This document shows positions 8,258-16,732 of a stretch of DNA of 64,000 nt, piece by piece. A program made the translations under genes and the position numbers. Within the stretch, counting starts at the first letter, position 1. Each line of letters opens with the position of its first letter. The stretch covers positions 1,550,001 to 1,614,000 of the forward strand of contig NZ_JAYGJQ010000001.1 of NCBI RefSeq assembly GCF_035013165.1, written 5' to 3'. This DNA is from Bacteriovorax sp. PP10 (lineage in GTDB: Bacteria > Bdellovibrionota > Bacteriovoracia > Bacteriovoracales > Bacteriovoracaceae). Below the pieces are notes generated by a model that saw nothing but the letters and a program-made list of their open reading frames with translations, ran no database searches and was not told where the DNA came from.

Positions 8258-8854
8258 ATGACTAAACAAACAACGCTTCAAAAACGCGCACTTGTCACTA
8301 AGCAAAGTATTATTGAGGCAGGGCTTTTAATTCTTAGCGAAGAAGGTGCCGTTAATTTTACAACTAATAAGATCGCTGAACGTGCAGGAGTGAGCATTGG
8401 ATCACTTTACCAATATTTTTCAAATAAAGAATCTATGCTGAATTTAATCCTGTTAAAAAGATATGAAGAAGATATGAAGTTTCTTTATAACGAAATTACA
8501 ATAATGGAAGCTTTAACAGGTTCAGAATTTTTAAACAAGCTGGCGGATTTAATCTGGCATAGACTGTTAAGTTCACGCGAGGCCTGCAAAACGCTTTTCA
8601 TAGCTCCTCAGAATTTGAAAGATCAACTCGAATTGATAGAGTCGAGAAAAGTCATCACGACAATGATTGCAGAGAAGTTAAAAGTTTTTTATCCTGATGT
8701 TGAAAATCAATCTCTAAGTTTAAAATCCACATTGATTACAGAATCATTTTTAGGAATTATGCAGACGATAACTTATTCGGATGAATTGTATGAAATGAAT
8801 CATGTGATGTTAATTGATTATAAGAAGATGATTCAAGCACTTTTTAGTAAATAA
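8258..8854 (+). CDS. TetR-family transcriptional regulator
   Basis: 198 residues from the chosen ATG at 8258, which has TAGGA six bases upstream. An in-frame TTG at 8210 would add 16 residues not expected in the family. The N-terminal TetR helix-turn-helix is clear: TKQSIIEAGLLILSEEGAVNFTTNKIAERAGVSIGSLYQYFSNKESML, split here by the usual helices 1-4 at residues 13-60. The C-terminal ligand domain is variable. It probably represses the divergent quinone oxidoreductase gene and itself. Ligand unknown. Confidence 0.93.
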   Translation: MTKQTTLQKRALVTKQSIIEAGLLILSEEGAVNFTTNKIAERAGVSIGSLYQYFSNKESMLNLILLKRYEEDMKFLYNEITIMEALTGSEFLNKLADLIWHRLLSSREACKTLFIAPQNLKDQLELIESRKVITTMIAEKLKVFYPDVENQSLSLKSTLITESFLGIMQTITYSDELYEMNHVMLIDYKKMIQALFSK

Positions 8855-8885
8855 GGCCTGTGAGTGTTAGGACTACAGGCCTTAT
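8851..8885. terminator. Hairpin between convergent TetR and MFS genes
   Basis: A perfect 11-bp inverted repeat (ATAAGGCCTGT, 13-base loop, ACAGGCCTTAT) fills the 37-base gap between two converging genes and overlaps the TetR stop. No long T-run follows on either side, so it is a weaker call than a standard intrinsic terminator, but the position supports a bidirectional one. Confidence 0.55.
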
Positions 8886-8891
8886 CTTAAG

Positions 8892-10079
8892 TTATGTTAA
8901 AACAGGAATGGTCGCTTCTTTTGGATCTGTCTTCCAGCTATAAAGCGCCACTAAAATACTCACACCACTGATCGCGGCAGCTGCCCATGCAATCCCCGTA
9001 AGACCAGGGCCATGATCGAGAACTAAACCACCAACCCACGCACCTAAAGCATTCCCAAGATTGAAAGCGGCAATGTTTAAAGCAGAGGCCAGAGTCGGAG
9101 CATCAGCTGCACTTTCAAGAGCACGCATTTGCAAAGGAGGAACAGTGGCAAATCCAGTGACTCCCAGAAGGAAAACTAAAATCACGGCCGCTGTCTGATA
9201 CTGACTGAATAATCCAAAACCAATTAAGACTAAGGTTAAAGCAATCAAGCTTCCAGTTAAAGTCATCATTAATTTTTTATCAGCAAACTTCCCACCTAAA
9301 ATATTTCCAAAAACTAAACCTACACCAAATAAAAGTAGAATTGGTGAAAGTGCCTTTTCAGGGAAACCTGAAATTGTTGTCAGGATAGGAGCAATGTAAG
9401 TAAAGACAGCAAATACTCCACTAAATCCTAAAACGGTTAACAATAAACTGATCATTACTTTAGGTTGAGTCACAGCTTTTATTTCATCTTTAAAGTTAAT
9501 ATTAGTATGCATCTCTTTTGCTTTAGGAACATAAAGAGCAAGGGCCAGCATAGCAATGGGGCCAATGGTTGTGACGGCCCAAAAAGTTGAGCGCCATCCA
9601 TGCATCTGACCTAACCACGTTCCAAAAGGAACACCAAGAATATTGGCAATCGTAAGACCGGTAAACATTAAGGCAATCGCCATAGCTCTTTGATTTGGTC
9701 TAACTAAACTTGTCGCAACGACTGAACCAATTCCAAAGAATGTCCCGTGAGCAAATGATGTGACAACTCTGGCAATCATCAGTGTCCAGTAGTCAGGAGC
9801 GATCGCACAGACTAAGTTACCAATGGTAAAGATCGCCATTAAGGCAATCAATGCACTTTTCTTTGGAAGCTTAGAAGACAGTAGAGATAAAATCGGAGCA
9901 CCGATGGCCACACCTAAAGCATAACCACTTACCAGCATTCCAGCTGAAGATAAACTGACTCCAAGGTTCTCACTCATTTGAGGCAAGAGACCCATGATAA
10001 CAAATTCCGTTGTACCAATACCGAAAGCACCTATCATCAGCGCATAAATCGCCAAGGGCATTTTTGATTCTTTATTCAT
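8892..10079 (-). CDS. MFS drug/sugar efflux transporter (DHA1, AraJ/NepI-like)
   Basis: 395 residues with about 12 hydrophobic segments. The start MPLAIYALMIGAFGIGTTEFVIMGLLPQ is typical of AraJ/YdhP-type DHA1 exporters (GTTEFVIMG motif), with further signatures FAHGTFFGIG near 120 and FNLGNALGAW near 350. The ATG at 10079 is chosen because GGACAAGTAAT precedes it; this lies inside the end of the aldo/keto reductase gene, which stops at 10081. A longer frame to 10130 would add residues from that gene's antisense. It forms an operon with the reductase and is probably under the divergent LysR. The family exports small toxic compounds by proton exchange. Confidence 0.9.
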   Translation of the reverse strand: MNKESKMPLAIYALMIGAFGIGTTEFVIMGLLPQMSENLGVSLSSAGMLVSGYALGVAIGAPILSLLSSKLPKKSALIALMAIFTIGNLVCAIAPDYWTLMIARVVTSFAHGTFFGIGSVVATSLVRPNQRAMAIALMFTGLTIANILGVPFGTWLGQMHGWRSTFWAVTTIGPIAMLALALYVPKAKEMHTNINFKDEIKAVTQPKVMISLLLTVLGFSGVFAVFTYIAPILTTISGFPEKALSPILLLFGVGLVFGNILGGKFADKKLMMTLTGSLIALTLVLIGFGLFSQYQTAAVILVFLLGVTGFATVPPLQMRALESAADAPTLASALNIAAFNLGNALGAWVGGLVLDHGPGLTGIAWAAAAISGVSILVALYSWKTDPKEATIPVLT

Positions 10080-10080
10080 A

Positions 10081-10884
10081 TTACTTGTCCCATGTTGGAG
10101 CAAACGGAGGATTGGCAATTCGAGATCCATCGTCTAAGCCAGCAATCATTGAAAGCTCTTTTTTACTAAAAGAAATTTCCGGGAAGTTTAAATTGTTTTC
10201 TAGGTTCACTCTTTTCGTTGAAGAAGGAATGATGATCAGGTCTTGTTCGTGTAGCCATGCCAGAGCAACGTCAGCTGCACTAATTCCATGCTTTTCACCA
10301 ATCTTAATTAGTGTCTCATCTTTCACAACTTTCCCATAAGCAAGCGGCATATAGGCCGTAACCATGATGTCTTCCGTATTACAGAAATCAATAAGTTTTT
10401 TATTTTGTAAATAAGGATGGACTTCTACTTGATTCGTAAAGATCTCTTCACTTCCTAAAATCTCAATCGCTTTTTTTAGCTCAGCAATCGGGAAGTTTGA
10501 AACTCCTATTTCTTTTGTAAGTCCTAAGTCTTTTGCTTCTTTTAAAGCAAGAAGGGATTCTTCAAGAGGGACTGCCTGATTAGGCGAAGGCCAGTGAATA
10601 AGAGTCAGGTCTACATAGTCAGTTTGTAACTTCTTCAAACTTTCTTTTAAGCTTGGAATCAGTTTTGCTGCCGACAAATTTTCAGTCCAGATTTTTGTAG
10701 TGATAAAAATCTCTTCTCTGGGAATATTGCTTTCTTTGACGGCCGCACCAACTTCAGACTCATTTTCATAGATCTGAGCTGTATCAATGTGACGGTATCC
10801 AATTTCAAGTCCCATCTTAACTGAGTTAAATGCGACTTCGTCTTTTAGTCTGAATGTTCCGAGTCCTAATACTGGTATGTGCAT
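10081..10884 (-). CDS. Aldo/keto reductase
   Basis: 267 residues. Start ATG 10884 has AAGGA just upstream; the frame continues open to 11217 but that extension reads antisense through the LysR gene. The classic blocks are MHIPVLGLGTFRL, GYRHIDTAQIYENESEVG (Asp and Tyr of the catalytic tetrad), FITTKIW (Lys), LTLIHWP (His), GVSNF and IIPSSTKR (NADPH-binding end). Length and pattern fit the AKR5 group such as 2,5-diketo-D-gluconate reductases, although many are broad aldehyde reductases. It leads the two-gene operon with the MFS pump and faces the LysR gene across a palindrome. A paralogue lies at 56819-57649. Confidence 0.93.
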   Translation of the reverse strand: MHIPVLGLGTFRLKDEVAFNSVKMGLEIGYRHIDTAQIYENESEVGAAVKESNIPREEIFITTKIWTENLSAAKLIPSLKESLKKLQTDYVDLTLIHWPSPNQAVPLEESLLALKEAKDLGLTKEIGVSNFPIAELKKAIEILGSEEIFTNQVEVHPYLQNKKLIDFCNTEDIMVTAYMPLAYGKVVKDETLIKIGEKHGISAADVALAWLHEQDLIIIPSSTKRVNLENNLNFPEISFSKKELSMIAGLDDGSRIANPPFAPTWDK

Positions 10885-10934
10885 ATGTTTTCCTTGGTTA
10901 CTTTTTCTATAAGATGAGTTTAATGCATTCGGTG

Positions 10935-10960
10935 TTGCCAATATAGACAAAAATTGGCAA
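10935..10960. promoter_or_regulatory. Inverted repeat between LysR and its divergent operon (probable LysR site)
   Basis: TTGCCAAT, ten bases, ATTGGCAA: a perfect 8-bp inverted repeat in the 115-base gap between the divergent starts at 10884 and 11000. LysR-type regulators usually bind a dyad in exactly this position to control both themselves and the divergent target. Confidence 0.65.
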
Positions 10961-10999
10961 TTTATAATTGATTTAAAGTCAACAATCAGACAGGCATTA

Positions 11000-11887
11000 A
11001 TGAAAACAACAACTGATGAATTACAGACATTTATAGCCATCGTAGACGCCGGATCTATTACGGCAGCGGCCGAAAGACTAGGGCAAACAACCTCAGGGGG
11101 CAGCCGAACATTGAGTAGGCTGGAAAAGAAACTAGATACTACACTTCTGATGAGGACCACTCGAAAAATCCAGTTAACTGAAGACGGAAAAGTTTTTCTG
11201 GAGCATTCGCGCTCCATCGTTAACGCTTTTGATGAAGCAGAAGAGGCCGTGACGTCTCATAGTAAAACGGCCTCAGGACTTTTACGAGTGGACTCAGCTT
11301 CTCCTTTTATTCTGCACTCGATTGTTCCTTATATGGACGAGTTCACAAAACTATACCCAGGCATAAAACTGGAACTGCATAGTTCGGAGAGGATTGTTGA
11401 CCTGGTGGAAAAAAGAATTGATGTGGCCATCAGAATTGGAAACCTTCAGGACTCCACACTGCATGCAAAATCTCTTAAGCCGAGTACACTTCGAATTCTT
11501 GCTAGTCCTAAGTATCTTGAGAAGTATGGCACGCCAAAAACAGTGGAAGATTTAGCAAAACATAAACTCATTGGTTTCACTGATCCTAAAGAACTTAATT
11601 ACTGGCCGCTAAGAACAGCGAAAAGTGACACCTATATTGCCAATTGCCATATCAATGCTTCGAGTGGAGAAACAATTTTTCAATTGGTAAAACGCGGAGT
11701 AGGGATTGCGTGTCTTTCTGATTTTATGACGATGCCTGATATTGAAAAAGGAAGTCTAGTGCAAATATTAAAAAATCATACAGTGGATTCAAGGCAGCCT
11801 ATTCAAGCAGTCTATTATCGTAACACTCAACTCTCGAGCAGAATTACACTCTTTATTGAATTCTTGCAGAAGAAATTAAAAGCTTAA
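11000..11887 (+). CDS. LysR-family transcriptional regulator
   Basis: 295 residues. The winged helix-turn-helix is at residues 5-65 (LQTFIAIVDAGSITAAAERL ... SRTLSRLEKKLDTTLLMRTTRKIQLTEDG), followed by the substrate-binding domain with GLLRVDSASPFILHSIVPYM near 90 and LYPGIKLELHSSERIVDLVEKRIDVAIRIG near 115-145, the pattern of the CrgA/DsdC-like group that often controls adjacent reductases and efflux pumps. The divergent aldo/keto reductase-MFS operon is the likely target, with a palindrome between them. Confidence 0.95.
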   Translation: MKTTTDELQTFIAIVDAGSITAAAERLGQTTSGGSRTLSRLEKKLDTTLLMRTTRKIQLTEDGKVFLEHSRSIVNAFDEAEEAVTSHSKTASGLLRVDSASPFILHSIVPYMDEFTKLYPGIKLELHSSERIVDLVEKRIDVAIRIGNLQDSTLHAKSLKPSTLRILASPKYLEKYGTPKTVEDLAKHKLIGFTDPKELNYWPLRTAKSDTYIANCHINASSGETIFQLVKRGVGIACLSDFMTMPDIEKGSLVQILKNHTVDSRQPIQAVYYRNTQLSSRITLFIEFLQKKLKA

Positions 11888-12126
11888 CCGAATATTATTC
11901 TAAATACTTTTCAAGTGTCATGTACAGTTGGTGTTCATGGTCATTGCTTTCCCCTCTAAGATTTGGCAGAAAATAAATTGTTTTAAATAATCTATCTTTA
12001 CGTATGATCTTAAATTTTCCATTGGAAGATATTCATTTCATTGGCGAGCTAAATTCAATCTTCAATTCATCTTCAGTTAAGCAAGATTCACTTTAGTATT
12101 TATATAGCTAATCCGAATAAGTAACC

Positions 12127-14874
12127 ATGAAGAGATTAATGATTATAAATAAAAAGAATATTACACATTTTTTCTGCCTGCTTGTCATACTTATGACTCT
12201 TACGAGTTGTAATAATATTTTTATAAAAGCAAAAGCACTTCTCGTTGTGAACGATAATCCTACTACAACAACACCAAGTGATAATACGACGACGACATCG
12301 GCTTTAATGCTTTCAGCATTAAAAGAGGGGTATTGTTTTGTAAAAAGCGATAATGAACAATACTGCTGGGGAAGTCTTTTTACTAATCAACCAGTCAATC
12401 ATGCACCCAATTTAAAAACGGCCTATCAACCTTTAGTCGGTAAGACGATTACAAATATTATTTCATCATATGATGGTGGATTGAAATGTACGATCCCTGG
12501 TGATGGAATCCCTGCGTGTTGGGGTTCTAATTATTATGGGCAAATTGGAAACGGTGAAAGAGGTGATGATGCAGCACTTGTTCCAACATCTCCAGATTTT
12601 ACCGGCGTTTTAAGTGGTAAAACCGTCAAGGAAATAGTTATTGGTAATTCTTCAACTTGCGTGATCGCCTCAGATGATCAGGTTTATTGCTGGGGAGAAA
12701 ATGGATATGGGCAGCTTGGTAATGGATCAACAACTGATTCCAATACGCCTGTCGCTGTTTCAACTGCAGGTGTATTGAATGGAAAGACGATCAAGACACT
12801 TAAATCGGCCGCAGACACAACTTGTGTAATCGCTTCAGATGATAAACTTTACTGCTGGGGATACGGACGCTTTGGGGCGCTGGCAAATGGAAGTACTGCC
12901 AACTCGACAATTCCTATTGCCGTTGCAGGTGGTGCGCTTGGTGCAAAAACTATTAAAAAATTAGATATGTCTGGGAACACCACTTGTGTAATAGCAAGTG
13001 ATGATAAAATGTATTGTTGGGGTTATGGAGTTTATGGAACTCTTGGAAATGGTGCAAGTTCAAATTCATCATCAACAGTGGCCGTAGATTTCACAGGAGT
13101 CTTGTCGGGAAAAATCATTACTCAAGTTCATATGGCCGGTCTATTTACATGTGTACTTGCTGATGACGCCCGTGTTTATTGCTGGGGGTACGATGGAGAC
13201 GGGGCCCTTGGTAATGGAAGTACATCAGATACAAATGTACCCGTAGCTGTTAATACGGCCGGTGTTTTAAGTGGGAAGTCTATTACAAAAATTGCCGGAA
13301 CTAATAGTTTAATGTGTGCCTTAACCAGTGACAATCAAGTTGCATGTTGGGGTTATGGTTATCGCGGAGGTTTGGGGAATGGGAGTATGGCGGGAAATTC
13401 GTCATTGCCTGTGTCTATCGATACTTCAGGGGATATCAATGGAAAAACAATTACAAATTTAACGAGTTCAAAAGATAATATTTGCGCCTTAACAAGTGAT
13501 GGCCTTGCTTATTGTTGGGGAGAAGGATTTTTTGGTAATAAAATTTCCGGTAATAAAGTTTCAGTTCCCACTTCTCCAGATATGACGGGAGCACTAAGTG
13601 GAAAAACAATTCTTGAACTTGGTCCAGGTGCCTATGCATCTTGCGCTCTTGCCAGCGATCATCAAATTTATTGCTGGGGAGATGGAGGCGGAGGAGAACT
13701 TGGTAATGGAACAGACACCTTTACAAATTATCCGGTGTCATTAAAAACCACAGACTCTTCTGATGAATTAATTTTAGATGCAAAATATTTAACTTACATT
13801 GAAGACACAGTTTGTGCTCAAAGAAGTGACGGTGAATTATTTTGTGGAACGACCGGGAAGTCTTTAAATTTTGTCCATGATTTTGGAAGTGAAGAAATCG
13901 TAGATTTAAAATTGCAAGAAGGTAATGTTGCTTTCAAATGCGCACTAACTGATTCCGGAAATCTTTATTGTTGGGGAGAAGGAAGGGATGGTGCTCTTGG
14001 AAATGGAACCAGCGACGACTCCGGAGTTCCACAGCTCATTAAGATGAGTGGCGCGCTTCTTGGGAAAACAATTAAGAGTTTTGAAGTAGGAAAAAATTTC
14101 GTGTGTGCGATTGCCAGTGATGACCTTGCTTATTGTTGGGGAAATGGTTCTTCAGGGCATCTTGGTGGCAATACAGGTGCTGATAGTCTGGAGCCGATTC
14201 CCGTTGATAGAACAGGAGTCTTAAGCGGTAAAAAAATAAATTCATTAACAATTTATTCAGAAACAGTATGCGCAATTGCTGATGACCTGAAGGCCTATTG
14301 TTGGGGGAGAGGATTTGACGGACAATTAGGTGACGGGGTCACTCCTGTTTCAGATGTTCCAGTGGCCGTGTCTACTGCAGGTGTTTTAAACAATAAAACA
14401 ATTAAAAAGATCTCAATTATGGATACGATGGTCTGTGCGATTGCCAATGATGATTTGATGTATTGTTGGGGAGATAATACTTCCGGTCAGCTAGGTGATG
14501 GCACGACTAATTTTGCACCAGTTCCTGTTGCAGTTGATATGTCAGGAGTCTTGAGCGGTAAAACAATCAAAACTTTTAGTGGTAACAGTTATTCAACATG
14601 TGCCATTGCCAGCGATGATAAAGTTTACTGTTGGGGATTTGGATCTGATGGATCTTTAGGAGATGGGAATTCAGCTGATTCACTAATTCCAGTTGCCGTG
14701 AATTCAGCAGGCGCCTTGAGCGGAAAGAAAATTGTCGACATTAAATCTTCATATGCCAGCTTCTGTGCAATGGATGATAATGAAGAAGTTTATTGTTGGG
14801 GAGACGGATCTACTGGAGAAGTAGGAAATGGTCTCAATAGCTTTACACCACTGCCTATTAAATTAAACTTATAA
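12127..14874 (+). CDS. Secreted RCC1-repeat lipoprotein
   Basis: 915 residues. A lipoprotein signal is at the start: basic residues, a hydrophobic stretch HFFCLLVILMTLTSC and a lipobox LTSC with Cys28. A Thr/Asn-rich spacer (NPTTTTPSDNTTTTS) follows. From about residue 60 to the end there are some 16 repeats of about 50 residues, each with a cysteine strand (CVIASDD.), YCWG, then G-x-LGNG and GVLSGKTIK. This is the RCC1 beta-propeller repeat in its secreted bacterial form, with paired Cys in each blade (C-x8-10-YCWG) that could form disulfides. The count suggests two or more propellers. Role unknown; surface-exposed binding is plausible. The gene has its own 239-base upstream gap and abuts the convergent ArsR gene. 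Confidence 0.9.
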   Translation: MKRLMIINKKNITHFFCLLVILMTLTSCNNIFIKAKALLVVNDNPTTTTPSDNTTTTSALMLSALKEGYCFVKSDNEQYCWGSLFTNQPVNHAPNLKTAYQPLVGKTITNIISSYDGGLKCTIPGDGIPACWGSNYYGQIGNGERGDDAALVPTSPDFTGVLSGKTVKEIVIGNSSTCVIASDDQVYCWGENGYGQLGNGSTTDSNTPVAVSTAGVLNGKTIKTLKSAADTTCVIASDDKLYCWGYGRFGALANGSTANSTIPIAVAGGALGAKTIKKLDMSGNTTCVIASDDKMYCWGYGVYGTLGNGASSNSSSTVAVDFTGVLSGKIITQVHMAGLFTCVLADDARVYCWGYDGDGALGNGSTSDTNVPVAVNTAGVLSGKSITKIAGTNSLMCALTSDNQVACWGYGYRGGLGNGSMAGNSSLPVSIDTSGDINGKTITNLTSSKDNICALTSDGLAYCWGEGFFGNKISGNKVSVPTSPDMTGALSGKTILELGPGAYASCALASDHQIYCWGDGGGGELGNGTDTFTNYPVSLKTTDSSDELILDAKYLTYIEDTVCAQRSDGELFCGTTGKSLNFVHDFGSEEIVDLKLQEGNVAFKCALTDSGNLYCWGEGRDGALGNGTSDDSGVPQLIKMSGALLGKTIKSFEVGKNFVCAIASDDLAYCWGNGSSGHLGGNTGADSLEPIPVDRTGVLSGKKINSLTIYSETVCAIADDLKAYCWGRGFDGQLGDGVTPVSDVPVAVSTAGVLNNKTIKKISIMDTMVCAIANDDLMYCWGDNTSGQLGDGTTNFAPVPVAVDMSGVLSGKTIKTFSGNSYSTCAIASDDKVYCWGFGSDGSLGDGNSADSLIPVAVNSAGALSGKKIVDIKSSYASFCAMDDNEEVYCWGDGSTGEVGNGLNSFTPLPIKLNL

Positions 14875-15180
14875 TTATTTCGATGAAGCTATAAATTCAA
14901 GCAACCCAGGAAAGCGTTTATTCAAATCTTTCGTTCTGATAGAAATGTATTTCCTGGCCCCTTCTAACCTCATGTTTAAAACTCCTGCTTCTCTTAGAAT
15001 TTGCAGGTGGTGAGAAAAAGTTGCCTTAGTTACAGAATAGTCAAAAGTCCCGCAGGCCTTTTCTCCACCTTCTGCCTCAAGTAATTCCTTGATCGCAGCA
15101 AGACGAACAGGATCGCCAAGTGCTTTGAGTACTTGTTCAATTGTAATGTCTTTTAATTTAGGGTGAAATAATTCTTCCAT
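14875..15180 (-). CDS. ArsR-family transcriptional repressor
   Basis: 101 residues, the family's normal size. It has the winged helix-turn-helix: VLKALGDPVRLAAIKELLEAEGG, then SVTKATFSHHLQILREAGVLNMRLEGARKYISI. There is one Cys (ACGTFDY) but not the ELCVCDL metal-site pair of metal sensors, so a metal-independent sub-group is more likely. It is divergent from the MFS gene at 15278, and the 97-base gap holds two near-identical 20-bp palindromes, the first one base upstream of its start codon, which predicts autorepression. The gene abuts the RCC1 gene's stop with no gap. Confidence 0.93.
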   Translation of the reverse strand: MEELFHPKLKDITIEQVLKALGDPVRLAAIKELLEAEGGEKACGTFDYSVTKATFSHHLQILREAGVLNMRLEGARKYISIRTKDLNKRFPGLLEFIASSK

Positions 15181-15181
15181 A

Positions 15182-15201
15182 TGTTAGATATACATCTAAC
15201 A
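15182..15201. promoter_or_regulatory. ArsR operator, copy 1 (perfect palindrome)
   Basis: TGTTAGAT, ATAC, ATCTAACA: a perfect 8-bp inverted repeat that begins one base upstream of the arsR-type start codon. A second imperfect copy lies 57 bases on. It is an inferred repressor site. Confidence 0.75.
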
Positions 15202-15238
15202 TTTTTCTTGCAAACATTCAAGAGCAGGCGTAAAAATG

Positions 15239-15258
15239 TGTTAGATATCTATCGAACT
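15239..15258. promoter_or_regulatory. ArsR operator, copy 2
   Basis: TGTTAGAT, ATCT, ATCGAACT: the same dyad as copy 1 with two mismatches in the right arm. It sits 19 bases before the start of the MFS gene and its ribosome site (AAGGA), so binding would block the pump's expression. Confidence 0.65.
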
Positions 15259-15277
15259 ATCTTTTAAGGATCATCTA

Positions 15278-16459
15278 ATGAAGAAAAGTTTCATTATTTT
15301 TATGTCATTCGCTGTCGGTGTAATGGCCGCCAACATTTATTACGCTCAACCCATTTTAAGTCTGTTGGCAAACTCTCTGGGAATCAGACCTGATGCTGCC
15401 GGATTAGTGATGACTTTAACTCAGGTTGGATATGGCCTGGGAGTTTTCTTCGTTGTTCCATTGGGAGACCTTGTAGAGAACAAAAAACTGATTTTAACTA
15501 TGATCGGTATAACGATTGTGGCCGAAATTCTTTTAGGTGCTTCTCAATCATTGGTTCCTTATTTTATGGCGACAATATTAGTAGGTCTTGGAGCTTCTGC
15601 TGTTCAGGTAATTGTTCCTTACACAACTCACTTGTATGATAAATCGCAAAGAGGGCACGTCATCGGAAGTTTGATGAGTGGTCTTATGCTGGGGATTATG
15701 TTTTCGCGTCCACTTGCAAGTTTACTAACTGATTTAGTTTCTCTTCATGCTGTTTTCTATTTCTCTGCGATCATGATGGCGATTGTCTTCTGGAGACTTT
15801 CATCAATACTGCCTGAGAGAAAACCAGAGCCAACAAATTTAAAATACGGTCAACTTATCTGGTCGATGAAAGAAATGCTGATGAAGACGCCCACTCTTCA
15901 AAGAAGAGCGCTTTATCAGGCCTGTATGTTTGGAGCATTTTGCTTTTTCTGGACAACCGCTCCGATGATGCTGGTGAATTCTGCATTCCAGTTCACGCAA
16001 AAAGGTGTTGCGATTTTCGCACTTGCTGGTCTTGCGGGAGCGATTGCAGCTCCTTACGCAGGAAAGCTTGCTGATAGAGGTTGGAGTAAACAGGCAACGT
16101 TTATTGCCTTTTTAGTTGGGATCATTTCTTTTTCAATTAACCATTTTGTTGTGGCCGGAAGTACTCTTTGGTTAATCGTGTTAGTGATCTCGGCAAACCT
16201 TTTAGATGCCGGAGTTTCAGCGCATCTTGTTTTAGGTCAACGAGCAATCTTTATGATCGATCCAAAAAACCAAAGCAGACTCAATGGACTTTATCTAGTT
16301 ATCGTCAATATGGGGGGAGCTTTTGGTTCAGCGTTTGGTGGATGGGCCTATCTTCACGGTGGATGGGGGTTTTCAAGTTTACTTGGGCTGGTATTCCCAT
16401 TGGTCGCCATGCTTTTATTTTTATCTGAAAAACTTGTCGGCTACAAAGAACAACACTAA
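15278..16459 (+). CDS. MFS transporter (efflux type)
   Basis: 393 residues, about 12 membrane segments. ANIYYAQPILSLLANSLG near residue 18 and TQVGYGLGVFFVVPLGDLVENKKLIL near 50-75 mark the YgaY/NepI-like exporter group; motif A is of the D-x-x-x-x-KKLIL form. The start ATG follows AAGGATCATCTA. It is divergent from an ArsR repressor with two palindromes between them, so induction by a small molecule is likely. A close paralogue is at 42355-43521. Substrate unknown. Confidence 0.9.
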   Translation: MKKSFIIFMSFAVGVMAANIYYAQPILSLLANSLGIRPDAAGLVMTLTQVGYGLGVFFVVPLGDLVENKKLILTMIGITIVAEILLGASQSLVPYFMATILVGLGASAVQVIVPYTTHLYDKSQRGHVIGSLMSGLMLGIMFSRPLASLLTDLVSLHAVFYFSAIMMAIVFWRLSSILPERKPEPTNLKYGQLIWSMKEMLMKTPTLQRRALYQACMFGAFCFFWTTAPMMLVNSAFQFTQKGVAIFALAGLAGAIAAPYAGKLADRGWSKQATFIAFLVGIISFSINHFVVAGSTLWLIVLVISANLLDAGVSAHLVLGQRAIFMIDPKNQSRLNGLYLVIVNMGGAFGSAFGGWAYLHGGWGFSSLLGLVFPLVAMLLFLSEKLVGYKEQH

Positions 16460-16483
16460 GCACTGGGGTCCGCGGTCCAGTGC
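16460..16483. terminator. Hairpin directly after the MFS stop codon (weak terminator)
   Basis: GCACTGG, ten GC-rich bases, CCAGTGC right behind the TAA. It makes a stable stem, but AGTAAAAAG rather than a T-run follows, so it may act as a 3'-end stabiliser or a poor terminator. The rest of the gap to 16732 holds only a promoter candidate. Confidence 0.4.
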
Positions 16484-16647
16484 AGTAAAAAGCTGAATTA
16501 ATTCACAATAATCTCTCAGGAAAAACTCCACATTTCCCTGCAAAAAATGTTATAAACAAATCTCAATTTTGTAACGATATTTGATGCTTGCTTCATTGCA
16601 GGGGAATCAAATATAATAGTGCATTGTTTTTGCTATTAGATAAAAGT

Positions 16648-16677
16648 TTGACTTGGCAGACTTTCTAGAAATAGACT
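16648..16677 (+). promoter_or_regulatory. Candidate sigma-70 promoter for the ABC ATPase gene
   Basis: TTGACT at 16648-16653, 18 bases, then TAGACT at 16672-16677 (four of six matches to the consensus -10). It would place transcription start about 50 bases upstream of the ATG at 16733. Confidence 0.4.
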
Positions 16678-16732
16678 CGCAAAAAAACATACGCACACTT
16701 CTTTAGTCCCAAGTATTTTTTAAGGAAATAGT

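Noticed and set aside
10885-11217. The aldo/keto reductase frame is open for 111 codons upstream of the chosen start
   Set aside because: That stretch reads antisense to the LysR start and across the operator; the family begins at MHIPVLGLGTF with AAGGA before it.
12127-14874. The repeat-rich gene as a DNA tandem repeat array
   Set aside because: The repeats are at protein level with divergent codons; the DNA is not a clean tandem repeat.
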